DNA of 30,882 nt, taken from Thermomucor indicae-seudaticae (taxonomy: Eukaryota > Mucoromycota > Mucoromycetes > Mucorales > Lichtheimiaceae). Positions 1-9,273 of this stretch are shown here, piece by piece; within the stretch, counting starts at the first letter, position 1; every line of letters begins with the position of its first letter. Both the position numbers and the translations under genes were made by a program. Location of the stretch: contig JSYX01000058.1 of NCBI GenBank assembly GCA_000787465.1, forward strand, positions 1 through 30,882. The letters are read 5' to 3'. The notes below the pieces were generated by a model, which worked only from the letters and a program-made list of their open reading frames with translations, had not been told where the DNA came from and did not search any database.

Positions 1-247
1 ATCAGGATCTGATCTGATCCAGCCAATAATACCTCTTTAAGCTGTGCTTCATTTAGAATCCAGACGTATTGCTCGATGTCAGACACGACACGTATTGTCT
101 TCGTTCACTTTGTAATTTTCTCTGACTCCAGCTTTTAGACCTTTCTTATGAATGACATTTGAAGTACCTGCTTGAAAAAATGGCCTACATTTGCGAGGCA
201 AGCTATGCAAAAGGTTATGACTTCCTGATAATTAACTTTGTCCTTTC
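1..247. other. left-edge intergenic DNA
   Basis: No reading frame with coding character, RNA gene or clear repeat was recognised here. The stretch runs up to the left end of the inverted-repeat insertion that begins at 248. Confidence 0.5.
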
Positions 248-385
248 TAGGGTTCCGAGTATACCGACCGAACCTCATACCGAAAACTTCTACCGCCATC
301 AGTCGGTAGGAAATTTATACCGACCGAATCCTTATACCGAATTTTATACCGAAAATACCGACCGACCCTTTGGTTAGGAGCCCTA
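248..385. mobile_element. short hAT-like TIR insertion, core of TACCGA repeats
   Basis: The left end reads TAGGGTTCC and the right end GGAGCCCTA, so the termini are inverted with one mismatch. The 138-bp interior is a degenerate reiteration of TACCGACCGA / TCGGTA. It shares its termini with the elements at 1084, 1429, 28299 and 29789. No convincing 8-bp target duplication flanks this copy (GTCCTTTC left, TCATCCAA right), so family membership rests on termini and core style alone. It is probably an old, non-autonomous insertion. Confidence 0.55.
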
Positions 386-790
386 TCATCCAATAAAGTC
401 GAAAAATCCATTATCTGAAAGCAAATTTTCATCCAATCGGAACCCAAATTATCTGATATGTGAGAACAATGTTGACCAACCTGAGTGCGTGTAACGAAAG
501 GTAGCATCACTGCTCTAATAGACAGTCCTAAGGTTTTCAAGCCAATGAAGCCTTTCAGTGAAAGCATAGATTATGATGCATATCAGTAGGAAGCCTGCTT
601 ATGAAGCATTTCAGTGTGAAGCAGAGGTTACGAAGCCTAGCTTTAGGCATCAAAGGCTAGGAAACCTTCGTGCGGATTTTGAAGCCTTTTCGAAAGCTTA
701 AAAGTTATTTGTGCCTCTGAGCGGCGGCAGGTTTCCTTTTTTGCCTATGGAGACCTTTCTAGGGTTTGCGTGGCCTATTTAACCTTTCTG
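386..790. repeat. degenerate GAAGCC-rich low-complexity stretch
   Basis: About 527-700 reiterates GAAGCC and TTTCAGTG words. The clearest pair is 546-566 and 602-623, which differ at only a few positions. No terminal inverted repeats or coding potential could be defined. It resembles the word-repeat cores of the neighbouring insertions and may be an eroded one, but that is inference. 386-526 holds nothing recognised. Confidence 0.35.
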
Positions 791-905
791 TAGGGCTCCG
801 AGTTGGGCCGGGGCGCCCCATCGGGCATCGGGCCAAGATTTTGGCCCAGCAACTACGGCCCATCGGGCCAGGCCCACTGAGCCTTTGGGCCGCCCATGGG
901 CCAAG
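791..905. mobile_element. truncated TIR insertion, GGGCC core
   Basis: Begins TAGGGCTCCGAGTTGGGCC and is packed with GGGCC/GGCCC words. A segment of about 30 bp, with the sub-motif CCAAGATTTTGGCCCAGCAA, is shared with the element at 1084-1190. No matching right terminus is visible, so this copy is truncated or rearranged. Confidence 0.45.
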
Positions 906-1083
906 ATGTAAACTACCTGGGAAAAGTTGGTAAAGCAAAGAATGATAACCATCGTGTCATATCGACTTTTGCTCAGCGTCTCTTTAACACCCGTTTGTCT
1001 TATTGTCTTTCTCCCTTTGATTTCATATTCTCTTTCCATTGGATTTGCAGTTAGAATTGGAAGAAACAAATCGACGATGCAGT

Positions 1084-1190
1084 TAAGGCTCCGACTTGGG
1101 CCTGGCCCGTCCGGCATTGGGCCAAGATTCTGGCCCAGCAAATTCAGCCCAATGGGCATCTGGCCCAGGCCCGGCCCATCCGGAGCCCTA
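1084..1190. mobile_element. short hAT-like TIR insertion, GGGCC core
   Basis: Left terminus TAAGGCTCCGA and right terminus CCGGAGCCCTA are near-perfect inverted repeats. The 107-bp core reiterates TGGGCC/GGCCCA. It is a sibling of the 791-905 copy: both carry GGGCCAAGATT followed by TGGCCCAGCAA. The 8-bp flanks (GATGCAGT and GTCGTCAG) do not match, so no target duplication is claimed. Confidence 0.5.
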
Positions 1191-1323
1191 GTCGTCAGCA
1201 TCAGAGACTTCTTAAGCCCACTGATGCCAGATTCTTGCGATATCGGTTCCTTAGCAGCAGCTCCTGGAAAATGCGTTCCAGTGCTTAGGTCCATTTTGGA
1301 AGATTATCACAGGGAATACGAAG

Positions 1324-1841
1324 TAGTGTTCCTCACGGGTCGGGTTACGGGTTTGTTAACGGGTTGGTCGATCAAGTTCGTCTGCATTCGTCGATCAGAC
1401 AGAAATTGCGAAGGAACTGTGTCAGACTTAGGGCTCCGAGTCGGTCGGGTGGGCTCGGTATGGGTAGAAAATGTCGGTATGAAATCAGGACGGTACAAGG
1501 TCGGGTCGGAATGAAAAGTCATACCGACATGGAGTCGGTAGAGATGCCGGTATAAAGTCGGGTCGTTATACCGACGTCGGTATCACGGAGCCCTACTTAC
1601 AATCACGCAGATAGAAACAACGGATCTAAGATAGAGTTATAATATTTTCAACTATGAGCTTTGTAATTGCGAAACTGGGGAAATGCATATGCATGAGGTT
1701 TAACGGGTCATTGCGGGTTAACGGGTTGGGTCGAAAGTTAAACCGGTTTGGCCGGGTTGGGTTTGGTCTCGACCCGAACCCGTTCTTAACGGGTTGGGTA
1801 CGGGTTGGGTCACGGGTTACCTGACCTAATAGGGAACACTA
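1324..1841. mobile_element. hAT-like non-autonomous element, ACCCG core, interrupted
   Basis: Termini TAGTGTTCC and GGAACACTA are inverted. The element is flanked by a perfect 8-bp direct repeat ATACGAAG (1316-1323 and 1842-1849), the target-duplication length of the hAT superfamily. The ends are built of GGGTT/ACCCG words (CGGGTTACGGGT, CGGGTTGGGT). A second, unrelated TIR element (1429-1595) lies inside it, so this one is older. No transposase is encoded. Confidence 0.8.
1429..1595. mobile_element. nested TIR insertion, TCGGTAT core
   Basis: Termini TAGGGCTCCGAG and CACGGAGCCCTA are inverted repeats. The 167-bp interior reiterates TCGGTATG / ATACCGAC on both strands, like the 248-385 copy. 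It sits within the element at 1324-1841. The flanking octamers GTCAGACT and CTTACAAT agree at only half their positions, so the target duplication is eroded or absent. Only ACTTA recurs, overlapping both ends. Confidence 0.6.
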
Positions 1842-1849
1842 ATACGAAG

Positions 1850-2581
1850 AATATCAAGATGGAAAAGGCACTGGTACATTGCCTCGTTTATTCTCGCTAA
1901 CGCCGCAGCCCTCGCTGCACTGGCGGTTCAAGTCCGCAGCGTTGTACTCATGGGATCGTAACTCATGTGCCGAAGCGCGTGGAATGTACGGACTCATCCC
2001 GCAAAGATCGACTTTGGATACAACATTCTTATTCTCGTCGAATGCTCATACAAGACACCAAGCGAACACAACCTTATTACTCCTATTGCCTTTTATAAGG
2101 GGCAATCAATCTTACGATGATATACTGTTCCGATAAAGCACTCAGGCATCGGCAAGGCGGTTTGCGAATTATGACTACCCAGTCTTGGCTGAAACGGAGC
2201 ATGACATATATTGTTTTACCTTTTAATTGTAGAATGCTGCTCTCTTCATTTTCAATTCTTTTTCACTACATCATGTTGGCAATATCAGCCTTTTTCATCG
2301 GCGCGGTAGGCAAACAGGTGGCGACTTTGCACGTATTGAAGGTACAAAGCCTAACAATGCCTGACAGAGAAGTCGCTTACCGTCGCGCGCAGACCCCACT
2401 CCCCTCCTTTGATCTGCAACAGTTGCTTTTTCTTTCTTGGTCCTCTTGCTCTTTTGCTCAAGAAAAAGAAGTCGCCGTAACAAAGACGGTTTGACGATTA
2501 CATAGATTCGCTCTGGTAAGACGTCGATCCATTTTTGGGTTTGATCCGTTACTTATGCAGAGGCAAATGTTTGTGCTACCG
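1850..2581. other. intergenic DNA without recognised gene
   Basis: Two open frames occur on the + strand (1879-2136 and 2117-2494). Neither has a recognisable domain, and neither joins into a spliced model. I see no RNA gene or repeat. The stretch may contain decayed coding sequence. Confidence 0.4.
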
Positions 2582-2767
2582 GGAATGCTTGCTTGCATCA
2601 ACTAAATCAAGTTTTACTGTAGAGTAAGTATGAAAAACAAAACTACTACGCAAACTTTGAATCCTAACAGCGTTAATTTCTTTCTTCTACAGCGCAAACT
2701 CGGTTCCTTAGTTGATGCAAACTAGCATTCCTAGCTAATGCAACTGTTTTTTCAAAATACAGTAAAA
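2582..2767. repeat. two interleaved inverted repeats (MITE-like remnant)
   Basis: GGAATGCTTGCTTGCATCAA at 2582 recurs inverted at 2708-2731 with about three mismatches in 24. A second pair, GTTTTACTGTA near 2611 and TACAGTAAAAC near 2758, is also inverted. TA followed by CAGTAAAACCCC resembles the edge of a TA-inserting Tc1/mariner-type element, but no single element with both ends could be delimited. 2768-3424 shows no gene. Confidence 0.4.
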
Positions 2768-3424
2768 CCCCAGAGGAAGCGGTCCTCAAACGGCGACTCC
2801 GTCAATTTTTGCAACTTTTCAACGGCAAGTTCACTTCATTCATTAATTAATGGTAAAAGAGTTGCTTACGCATTTCGAAGAATTTAGCCTCAATCTCGCT
2901 ACTTTCATGTAGGATCGCTTCAACATTAACAGTCAGATCGAGCACTGTATGCATTGATTGCAGTGATTGCTTGACAACAGGTTGGACTAATGTGTTGCTT
3001 TTGCTTTCTCTAGTGCAGTCCAAATACGTCGGAACGGGTCACGCTGACACCATCAAATAGTAAGGCACTCTCACATTTCTGTGCAGGAGAAAAAGGAATA
3101 CTCAATGCTACTTTATCGTTTTTTTTCTTTTCAAGCGAGTGGTTGACGAACCAACACAGGGACAGTTATGCATCGTACATTGGCCATACGTCCTTACTGT
3201 CATATTTCGCTGTAGCAGAAAATGAATGTAAAGCAAGAGTCAAGTTTAACCTGATGGAGGTTGGTGCCATATATGTATATGACAACTGGAATATATGTAA
3301 GGTTGATACTAATGACATATTTCGTTGCAGAAAATGTTGCAACCTTGCGGTCTTCCGCCTGTTCGGGAAGAACATTAATGGCTGGTACAGCTCGTCAAAT
3401 GGTTCTGTTTGCTTCGAATAATGT

Positions 3425-4121
3425 TTATACTTCTTCTTCTGATGACGATGAAGATGACGATGATTTCTCTTCTTTGTCGGATATAGCCTTGTCCTCCTCT
3501 GTCGAATGACTGGGAAGCTCTTCGATGGTGGGGTTTTCAATGGATGGTTTGCTGCTTGAAGCTGGTATTATAATATCATTTTCGTCTTCGTCATTCTCGT
3601 TGTCGCTCTCAGACGAATCATTGCCATCCTTTTGTTCGAAAACACCGAGACCGAGGTTCTTCATTTGCCCTTTAGTGAGTTCTGTTTTCGCAAAGTAGCC
3701 GATCCAACATTTAGCCATGTTACCATCTCAATATATTGTTCGTTGTCTTCAACATTTTCAATATCGAGCTCTGATGGATCCTTTTCTTTCAGACGTTCGT
3801 TTGCAGCATGTAGCTGAGGTAGAAACGCTTGTACTCTGGAAAGAACTGAAATACTTGTGTTTAATATATTGTTCAGGTGCAATTTTAATTTTTTTCTTCT
3901 CTTACGTTCTGTTGGCGGGGACACTTTAAAGGTTTTTGGTCTCTTTGGCGCTGTCCCGGTGTTAACTTCCTCGCTGTTTTCCGAAAGTAACTTGGCTTGC
4001 AAAAAGTCCAAATTAGTGGAACGATCGTCTGCTGTATTCTCAGTGTCATTTCCGTACCTATAGTCTTTTTCTTTCCTGGAATGTTTAACAGATCTTTCGA
4101 TCGGTCAGGTTGTGAACTCAT
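3425..4121 (-). CDS. NOPCHAP1: NOPCHAP1-like (C12orf45 / DUF4598) nucleolar protein chaperone
   Basis: Four exons on the minus strand: 4121-4058, 3995-3906, 3845-3724 and 3658-3425, giving 169 residues. Introns are 62, 60 and 65 nt. The first has a CACTAAT branch site and GCAAG acceptor, and the middle one would otherwise read through in frame. The family signature is visible: an early SKDLL, then the conserved block SRVQAFLPQLHAANERL, then IENVED, and IEMNLGLGVFEQ across the last junction, followed by a Ser/Glu/Asp-rich acidic tail ending SSSSSSSSEEEV. In animals NOPCHAP1 links NOP58 to the R2TP/HSP90 machinery during box C/D snoRNP assembly. Function here is inferred from family resemblance. 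It is divergent from RRP45. Confidence 0.75.
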
Positions 4122-4740
4122 TTCGCTGCAAAGAAGAAAGATGTCCTATCTGCTGAGTGCGAAATAACGCATTTTCCTCGAGTCTTCAGCAGCAAATGTC
4201 GTTGCCCTTTGAGTTAGCCAAACGTTTGTCTTAGAGCGGCAATGATCCTGTGTGTCGTGTGAAGTGTAAAGCAGTAGTTTGTCGCTTTACCCACTGCTTA
4301 AGAATAGGTTTATACACAGTTTATACACATGAGAATAAACGGTCTATTTGACCCGGTTTCGTAAGCAGAGACCGCTTTTATACGGGCTGACGCTCTGCCA
4401 GTGCCCATAAGGAAGAACGAGTGGATGTTCTGTAAAAGATGCCACGAGCTGATCGCTCCAGAGCAGGATTATAGTCTGCTAAGCGTCGCCACAATATTCA
4501 CATGTTAAAGTGATAAGCATTTGCAAAGTTGCAAAACTTGAATAGAAACAAGCTAATTACTCTTAGCGCAATCGAAAGTATTCGCACTGACATTGCCTTT
4601 ATTAAAGAGCTGCTGTATTGGTAGCTCTTGACTAAGCACCATGCAGGCAAGTGAAATGCCGCCAAATTCAAGCAGCTGGCGTGGCTTGGATTGGCACCCT
4701 CTTCCTGCAGAATCCACCACAGTACACAAATCCAATCGCC
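4122..4740. promoter_or_regulatory. divergent spacer between NOPCHAP1-like and RRP45
   Basis: This 619-bp gap must hold both promoters. A pyrimidine-rich CTTTCTTCTTTGCAG just upstream of the minus-strand start could be a 5'UTR intron acceptor. A small hairpin AAGAGCT (4605-4611) / AGCTCTT (4623-4629) lies about 110 bp before the RRP45 start. I found no clear TATA box or known ribosome-biogenesis motif. Confidence 0.4.
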
Positions 4741-5995
4741 ATGGTCAAAGATCTAGATCCAAGCATCAACGAAAGTCAATTCCTGCTAGCTGCACTTCGA
4801 GAGAAACGGCGCGTTGACGGACGTGGCATTTACGATGTACGATCCATCCAAATAACGTTTGGTGCCGACTATGGCCAGGTACAAGTAGAACTGGGGCGAA
4901 CAAAGTAAGCACCTCTTATAGCCATCTGGCAAGGGAGGCGGTACACCTTTGATTGAAAGCTGCACTCATATGTAACTACGTGCATAGGGTAGCAGCACGA
5001 GTAACAGCCGAAGTGATGCGACCGAGACCAGAAAAACCTACAGAAGGTATGCTCTTTTTCAATGCAGAAATATCGCCCATGGCGAGCCCAACGTTCGAAG
5101 CTGGAAGGTATGTATGCTCAGATACTATTATCATTATTGTTCTTTAAGTATAATAATTGCTATCTTCCTATCGCTAATACTCTGAGTTCATGGTAGTCGA
5201 TCAGAAGAAGAAGTCTTGATTAGTCGAATCATTGAAAAGTCGCTGCGTCGTAGTCGAGCCATTGATACGGAAGGATTGTGTATTGTTGCAGGAGAAAAAG
5301 TAAGCTTTTTATACATACAAGCCAGACCATGTCTCATATTGGAAATGAATGAAAGGTTTGGTCGATACGCGTGGACTTGCATTTCTTGGACCACGACGGC
5401 AACCTGATCGACTGTGCTGGTATCGCAGCCATCACAGCCCTCTTACATTTTCGAAGACCAGACGTCACTGTTGTCGGTGAAGAAGTGACAATAGTACGTA
5501 TTATAGAACGGAATGATCTTGGTATTGACACTGACTTGTGGTTGGCAGCATCCTGTAGACCAGCGCAATCCCGTTCCATTAAGCGTTCATCACATTCCAA
5601 TTTGCGTTACGTTTGCTTTCTTTGACAATGGGTAAATATGCTACTGCTATCTCTATACGCGTTTAATCAACGCCTAATAAATGCATAGTGAACTATTGGT
5701 TGTCGACCCAAACTATCTGGAGGAAAAGGTCAAGGAAGGTGATATGACGATTACAATGAATATCCACAAGGAAATCTGCGCCCTTTCCAAAGCAGGCGGA
5801 ATCCCGCTAGAAATGGATCAAGTCTTACGATGTTCTCAGATTGCTTTAGTGAAAGTCAATGATGCAACTGAATGCATCCAAAAGGCATTGGAGCAGGATA
5901 GGCAAGCAAGGTGAAGAAAAGAAAATTGTTCCGCTAAAGTGGGAAAACTGATCGGTCTTTTCGTTTTCAGGTCGTCAGCTGGAAAGAGTCAGTAA
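4741..5995 (+). CDS. RRP45: exosome complex component RRP45 (EXOSC9)
   Basis: Seven exons: 4741-4904, 4988-5107, 5197-5299, 5356-5493, 5549-5631, 5689-5910 and 5971-5995. They join in frame to 284 residues. The RNase PH fold of the family is clear from EKRRVDGRGIYDVRSIQITFG through GMLFFNAEISPM, IDTEGLCIVAGEKVW, RVDLHFLDHDGNLID, LHFRRPDV and GGIPLEMDQVLRCSQIA. RRP45 is a structural subunit of the hexameric ring of the RNA exosome, which processes and degrades rRNA, snoRNA and mRNA 3' ends in nucleus and cytoplasm. It lacks the long C-terminal extension of the human protein and is near yeast length. The last exon encodes only RSSAGKSQ and a stop; AATAAA follows directly. DBT starts 110 bp downstream on the same strand. 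Confidence 0.93.
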
Positions 5996-6105
5996 ATAAA
6001 AATTTTCCCACGCATAAAGCGCGTACTTGAAAAGAATTTCCTACGATCTTGTTTCATGTTTTTGTTGTCTTTTGCTGCCATTAGTCAGCGCTCAACCGTA
6101 CGTAG

Positions 6106-7803
6106 ATGTCGTCCTACAGACTATTTAATTACCGTCAACTGTCAAGGGTATCCTCCATAACAGCTACGGCTGTCAAACGCTATGCTCGACCATCCACCTT
6201 TCGCACGGTGTGTGTCTGTTGCGTGCACAGGGCACGTTCTCGGGGGGGGGGGAATATCAGTGTTTTTCTGACTATTCAACTGTAGACCGGACCCAAGCCA
6301 TCAGCGAGATCTTCCTGTGCAGCAAAGTGGCTATCAAGACGTTCTTTGGTCATTTCACACTGTTCTATCCGACACTTGCATTCTTCACCACATTGTTTAG
6401 CAGTCAAGCCTTTCTTGTTGGCAGATATCGGTGAAGGTATTACGGAATGTGAAGTGATCCAATGGTAAAGCATAACAATGATAAGAAAAAACAAATGATG
6501 GGCTTACATGGTCGATTTGTTGCAAGGTTCGTCGAGCCTGGCTCAGTTGTGTCTGAGTTCGACAAGATCTGCGAAGTTCAATCGGATAAGGCATCCGTCG
6601 AAATCACTTCTCGGTTTGCCGGCAAGATCAAGACTTTGCACTATAAAGTAAACGAGATTGCGAAGGTTGGTCAACCGTTAGTGGATATTGAAGTGGAGGA
6701 CGACGTGGTAGCTGGGTCTCCTACTGCTGAAAACGACAAACCATCGTCCACTCCTGAACCTGAACAAAAGAAAGTAAAACAAGAACCCACACAGAGTGGA
6801 CGCCCCTTGAAGGATCCGTCTATCTTGAGTCTCGCTACGCCGGCCGTGCGACGCATTGCAAAGGAAAACAATGTCGATATTACTCAAATCAAAGGAACAG
6901 GCAAAGATGGAAGGGTGCTAAAGGAAGATGTGATGGCGTATATCTCCGGTAAGTGTACTACTACAGTGCCCCTTTCTTGCATTGTCTTGGTGCAAGTCAT
7001 TGAATAATGTGCGCCTATTAGGCCGATCGCGACCATCTGAAATTACCACTGCCTCTGTAGTAGAAGAAGAAAAATTAGAGCCGCTGACGCCTATCCAAAA
7101 AGCCATGTTCAAGTCAATGACCAAGTCTCTATCGATTCCTCAGCTGGGATACAAGGACGAAATCGAGCTGAATGCCACGACTCAGTATCGGAATGCTTTA
7201 AACCAGCACATCGCTAATAATGCAGCTCTTTACCCCTTCAAGAAGATGTCCTATATGCCGATCCTGATCAAATGTCTCTCGGTTGCTCTGCTGCGTTACC
7301 CTATTCTGAATGCATCGCTGGTTGTCGGTGACGATCCTGACGACGTGAACTCGATCCGGTTGGCGTATCGCAAATCTCACAATATTGGTATTGCCATGGA
7401 CACTCCTCAAGGTTTGATCGTCCCAAACATAAAGAACGTACAAGACAAATCAATCTTTGACGTGGCCGCTGAGATCCATCGACTCACGGAACTCGGTGCC
7501 AGGAATAGTATCCCCCCAGCCGATTTGCAAGGAGGTACGATTACGGTCTCCAATATCGGCACGCTTGGCGGAACCTATGCCAACCCTGTTATTGTCTCGT
7601 CTGAGCTTGCCATTGTTGCTCTTGGTCGCATGCAGACTTTGCCTCGATTTGACGAAAAAGGCGCAGTGGTCGCTAAGCAAATCCTACCCATCAGTTGGTC
7701 GGCTGATCATCGCGTTATCGACGGCGCAACCATTGCACGCTTCGGCAATTATTGGAAAAGTCTGGTAGAAAATCCCGTACTCCTTGCCAGTGAACTACGC
7801 TAA
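6106..7803 (+). CDS. DBT: dihydrolipoamide branched-chain acyltransferase, E2 of BCKDH, mitochondrial
   Basis: Best model: 6106-6207, 6409-6464, 6527-6948 and 7022-7803, 453 residues. Residues 1-34 are Arg/Ser/Thr-rich with no acidic residue, a typical mitochondrial presequence. A lipoyl domain follows (LADIGEGITECEVIQW, with lipoyl lysine K74 in CEVQSDKAS). Next come a Pro/Lys linker, the E3/E1-binding domain (ATPAVRRIAKENNVDI, about 152-190) and the catalytic domain with SWSADHRVIDG (His423, Asp427). It transfers branched acyl groups from lipoate to CoA in valine, leucine and isoleucine breakdown. FGYKDE-like and SHNIGIAMDTPQGLIVPN segments favour the branched-chain over the pyruvate E2. 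Intron 1 (201 nt with an 11-G run) is longer than the others and its acceptor is the least certain boundary. Confidence 0.9.
6242..6252 (+). repeat. G11 homopolymer in DBT intron 1
   Basis: A run of 11 guanines lies inside the long first intron of DBT. It is likely to be length-polymorphic and a sequencing trouble spot. Confidence 0.85.
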
Positions 7804-9273
7804 TAATAATAGAAGTTTGGACTTTTGGTTATTAAACTTTCAGCCATGTAATGTTCCAGATGGTTACAGAGTACACAGTGGCTACCGCGAGTAATCATGC
7901 CTGTCTTTTGGATCAGCCAGGATTCTTTGTCTGTCTTGCGACCAGGAATATGGCTTGGTCTGCTCTGCGTCCTTGGTCAGGATCTTGCGGGACGGGGTAA
8001 CGTCTTGCAAGTTGCACTGTGAACTTGAAAGAGTGAATCTTGTTGATCAGATGAACCGATGCTTCATATAGCGCTTGGAAAAGTATTCCGATGAAGATGA
8101 TTTGCAGCTTTGAAGGGAGAGAAAAGCGAAGTATACGAACTACAGAGTGATTCCTCTGCTTAGATATCTACCTCGGCTGAAACAGCTCATGTGACATGAT
8201 TCAGCACTTGCAGAAAACCCTGAGAAAAAGATCCATGATAGTTCACTTATGCGTTCTTCATCATATTAACAGAGTCACTGAATATTGTCCATACTTGGTG
8301 CAAACCACCTTCGTCAAGGCTAATTGGGAAATGGATTCAGGCTTTTTCCATAAGCGCAAATCAGAAGGAAAAAACCTAGTAGCATGGTGTATAGTGTCGA
8401 TACCATGGACGGGAAGACACTTGATCGAATCATGTCAGATCTGCCAACGAAATAAACAACATGAATAAAGCTAAAAAGCATACTGTAGTTACGATTAGCT
8501 AAGCGTAACTTATGCTTAGTGGACATGCTATGAGCTAAGAACGCCCGAGGCGACCACTACATGAACTAAACACTTAGTGAAAGCATATCTAGTATGTCAC
8601 TTCTTCACATATTCCTTACTTCCTTCAGGAACAAATAGTGGCAACCTTGCTTTATCTGTCTACATGTGACAACGGCTCTCTTGCTTCCACTGGATAATTT
8701 CCGAGTGTCAAATAACGCGTTTACAATTGTTTACCCAAAGGACACTCGATTATAATCAATTAAGAGATCCGTCGGCTGCAAATGATGGTTTTCAGTAGAT
8801 CCCATATTCATTTAAACTTCTGTTATGACAAAAGGGCGATGTCCAGAAAGTGGAATGTCTATCCGTAACGTAACGCTTTTCGTTGCCATGGCATCCATTT
8901 GCATTCGTGCTTACACTTTCTTTCACGGAAAATGAAGGACGCGATCGTATTCCAAATCAAATTTGACAACACGTTTTTGAGTTCCCAAGTGGACGTTCCT
9001 TTATGCGAGTAGCCACCACTACCTCTGATATCTGCGAAAAATGTCTTTGTTTCTGTTACGTTTTTGTTTTATTCCTGACACATTGGTTTCACTGCCCAAT
9101 TTTTTAAATTCAGGTCTTGGAAAAGAGTTCGATTTTGCCTTTCTCTTTCTCATCCTTGCCGCGCTTCTGGGCAGTGTAAAAAAGAACGAACTACATTTTT
9201 TGATCCCTAATTGATTCGGTGAAGCTTGATATACCCTTCTGCTTTTCCTCCCTCTCGATTTGAATCGGGAGAA
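7804..9273. other. intergenic DNA between DBT and MED25
   Basis: About 1.47 kb with no complete gene. It holds the retroelement-integrase-like relic listed separately. Just after the relic are two overlapping, mutually exclusive small hairpins: AGTTACG 8487-8493 with CGTAACT 8504-8510, and CTAAGC 8499-8504 with GCTTAG 8514-8519. The last few hundred bases presumably carry the MED25 promoter; no motif stands out. Confidence 0.45.
8196..8468 (+). pseudogene. possible retroelement integrase zinc-finger relic
   Basis: A 90-codon open frame ends with IPWTGRHLIESCQICQRNK. This resembles the end of the HHCC zinc-binding domain of Ty3/gypsy-type integrases (pattern W-P/T-x(n)-SCxxCQRxK). The histidine half is not in a recognisable arrangement, and no reverse transcriptase, RNase H, LTR or catalytic core is nearby. 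If real it is a small decayed fragment; a chance resemblance is possible. Confidence 0.35.

Noticed and set aside
779..1294. 171-codon minus-strand open frame
   Set aside because: It is made of translated GGGCC word repeats from the two insertions at 791 and 1084.
1324..1841. Telomere-like GGGTTACGGGTT tracts
   Set aside because: The word is degenerate, occurs on both strands and lies inside a TIR element with a perfect 8-bp target duplication, so it is transposon core, not telomere.
1900..1950. GGTTCAAGTCC resembling a tRNA B box
   Set aside because: No matching T-stem, anticodon arm or acceptor stem could be folded around it at tRNA spacing.
6208..6408. An extra small exon inside the long first intron of DBT
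   Set aside because: Candidate acceptor and donor sites exist near 6321 and 6347, but no added segment resembles the family, and the two-boundary model already gives an in-frame 453-residue protein.
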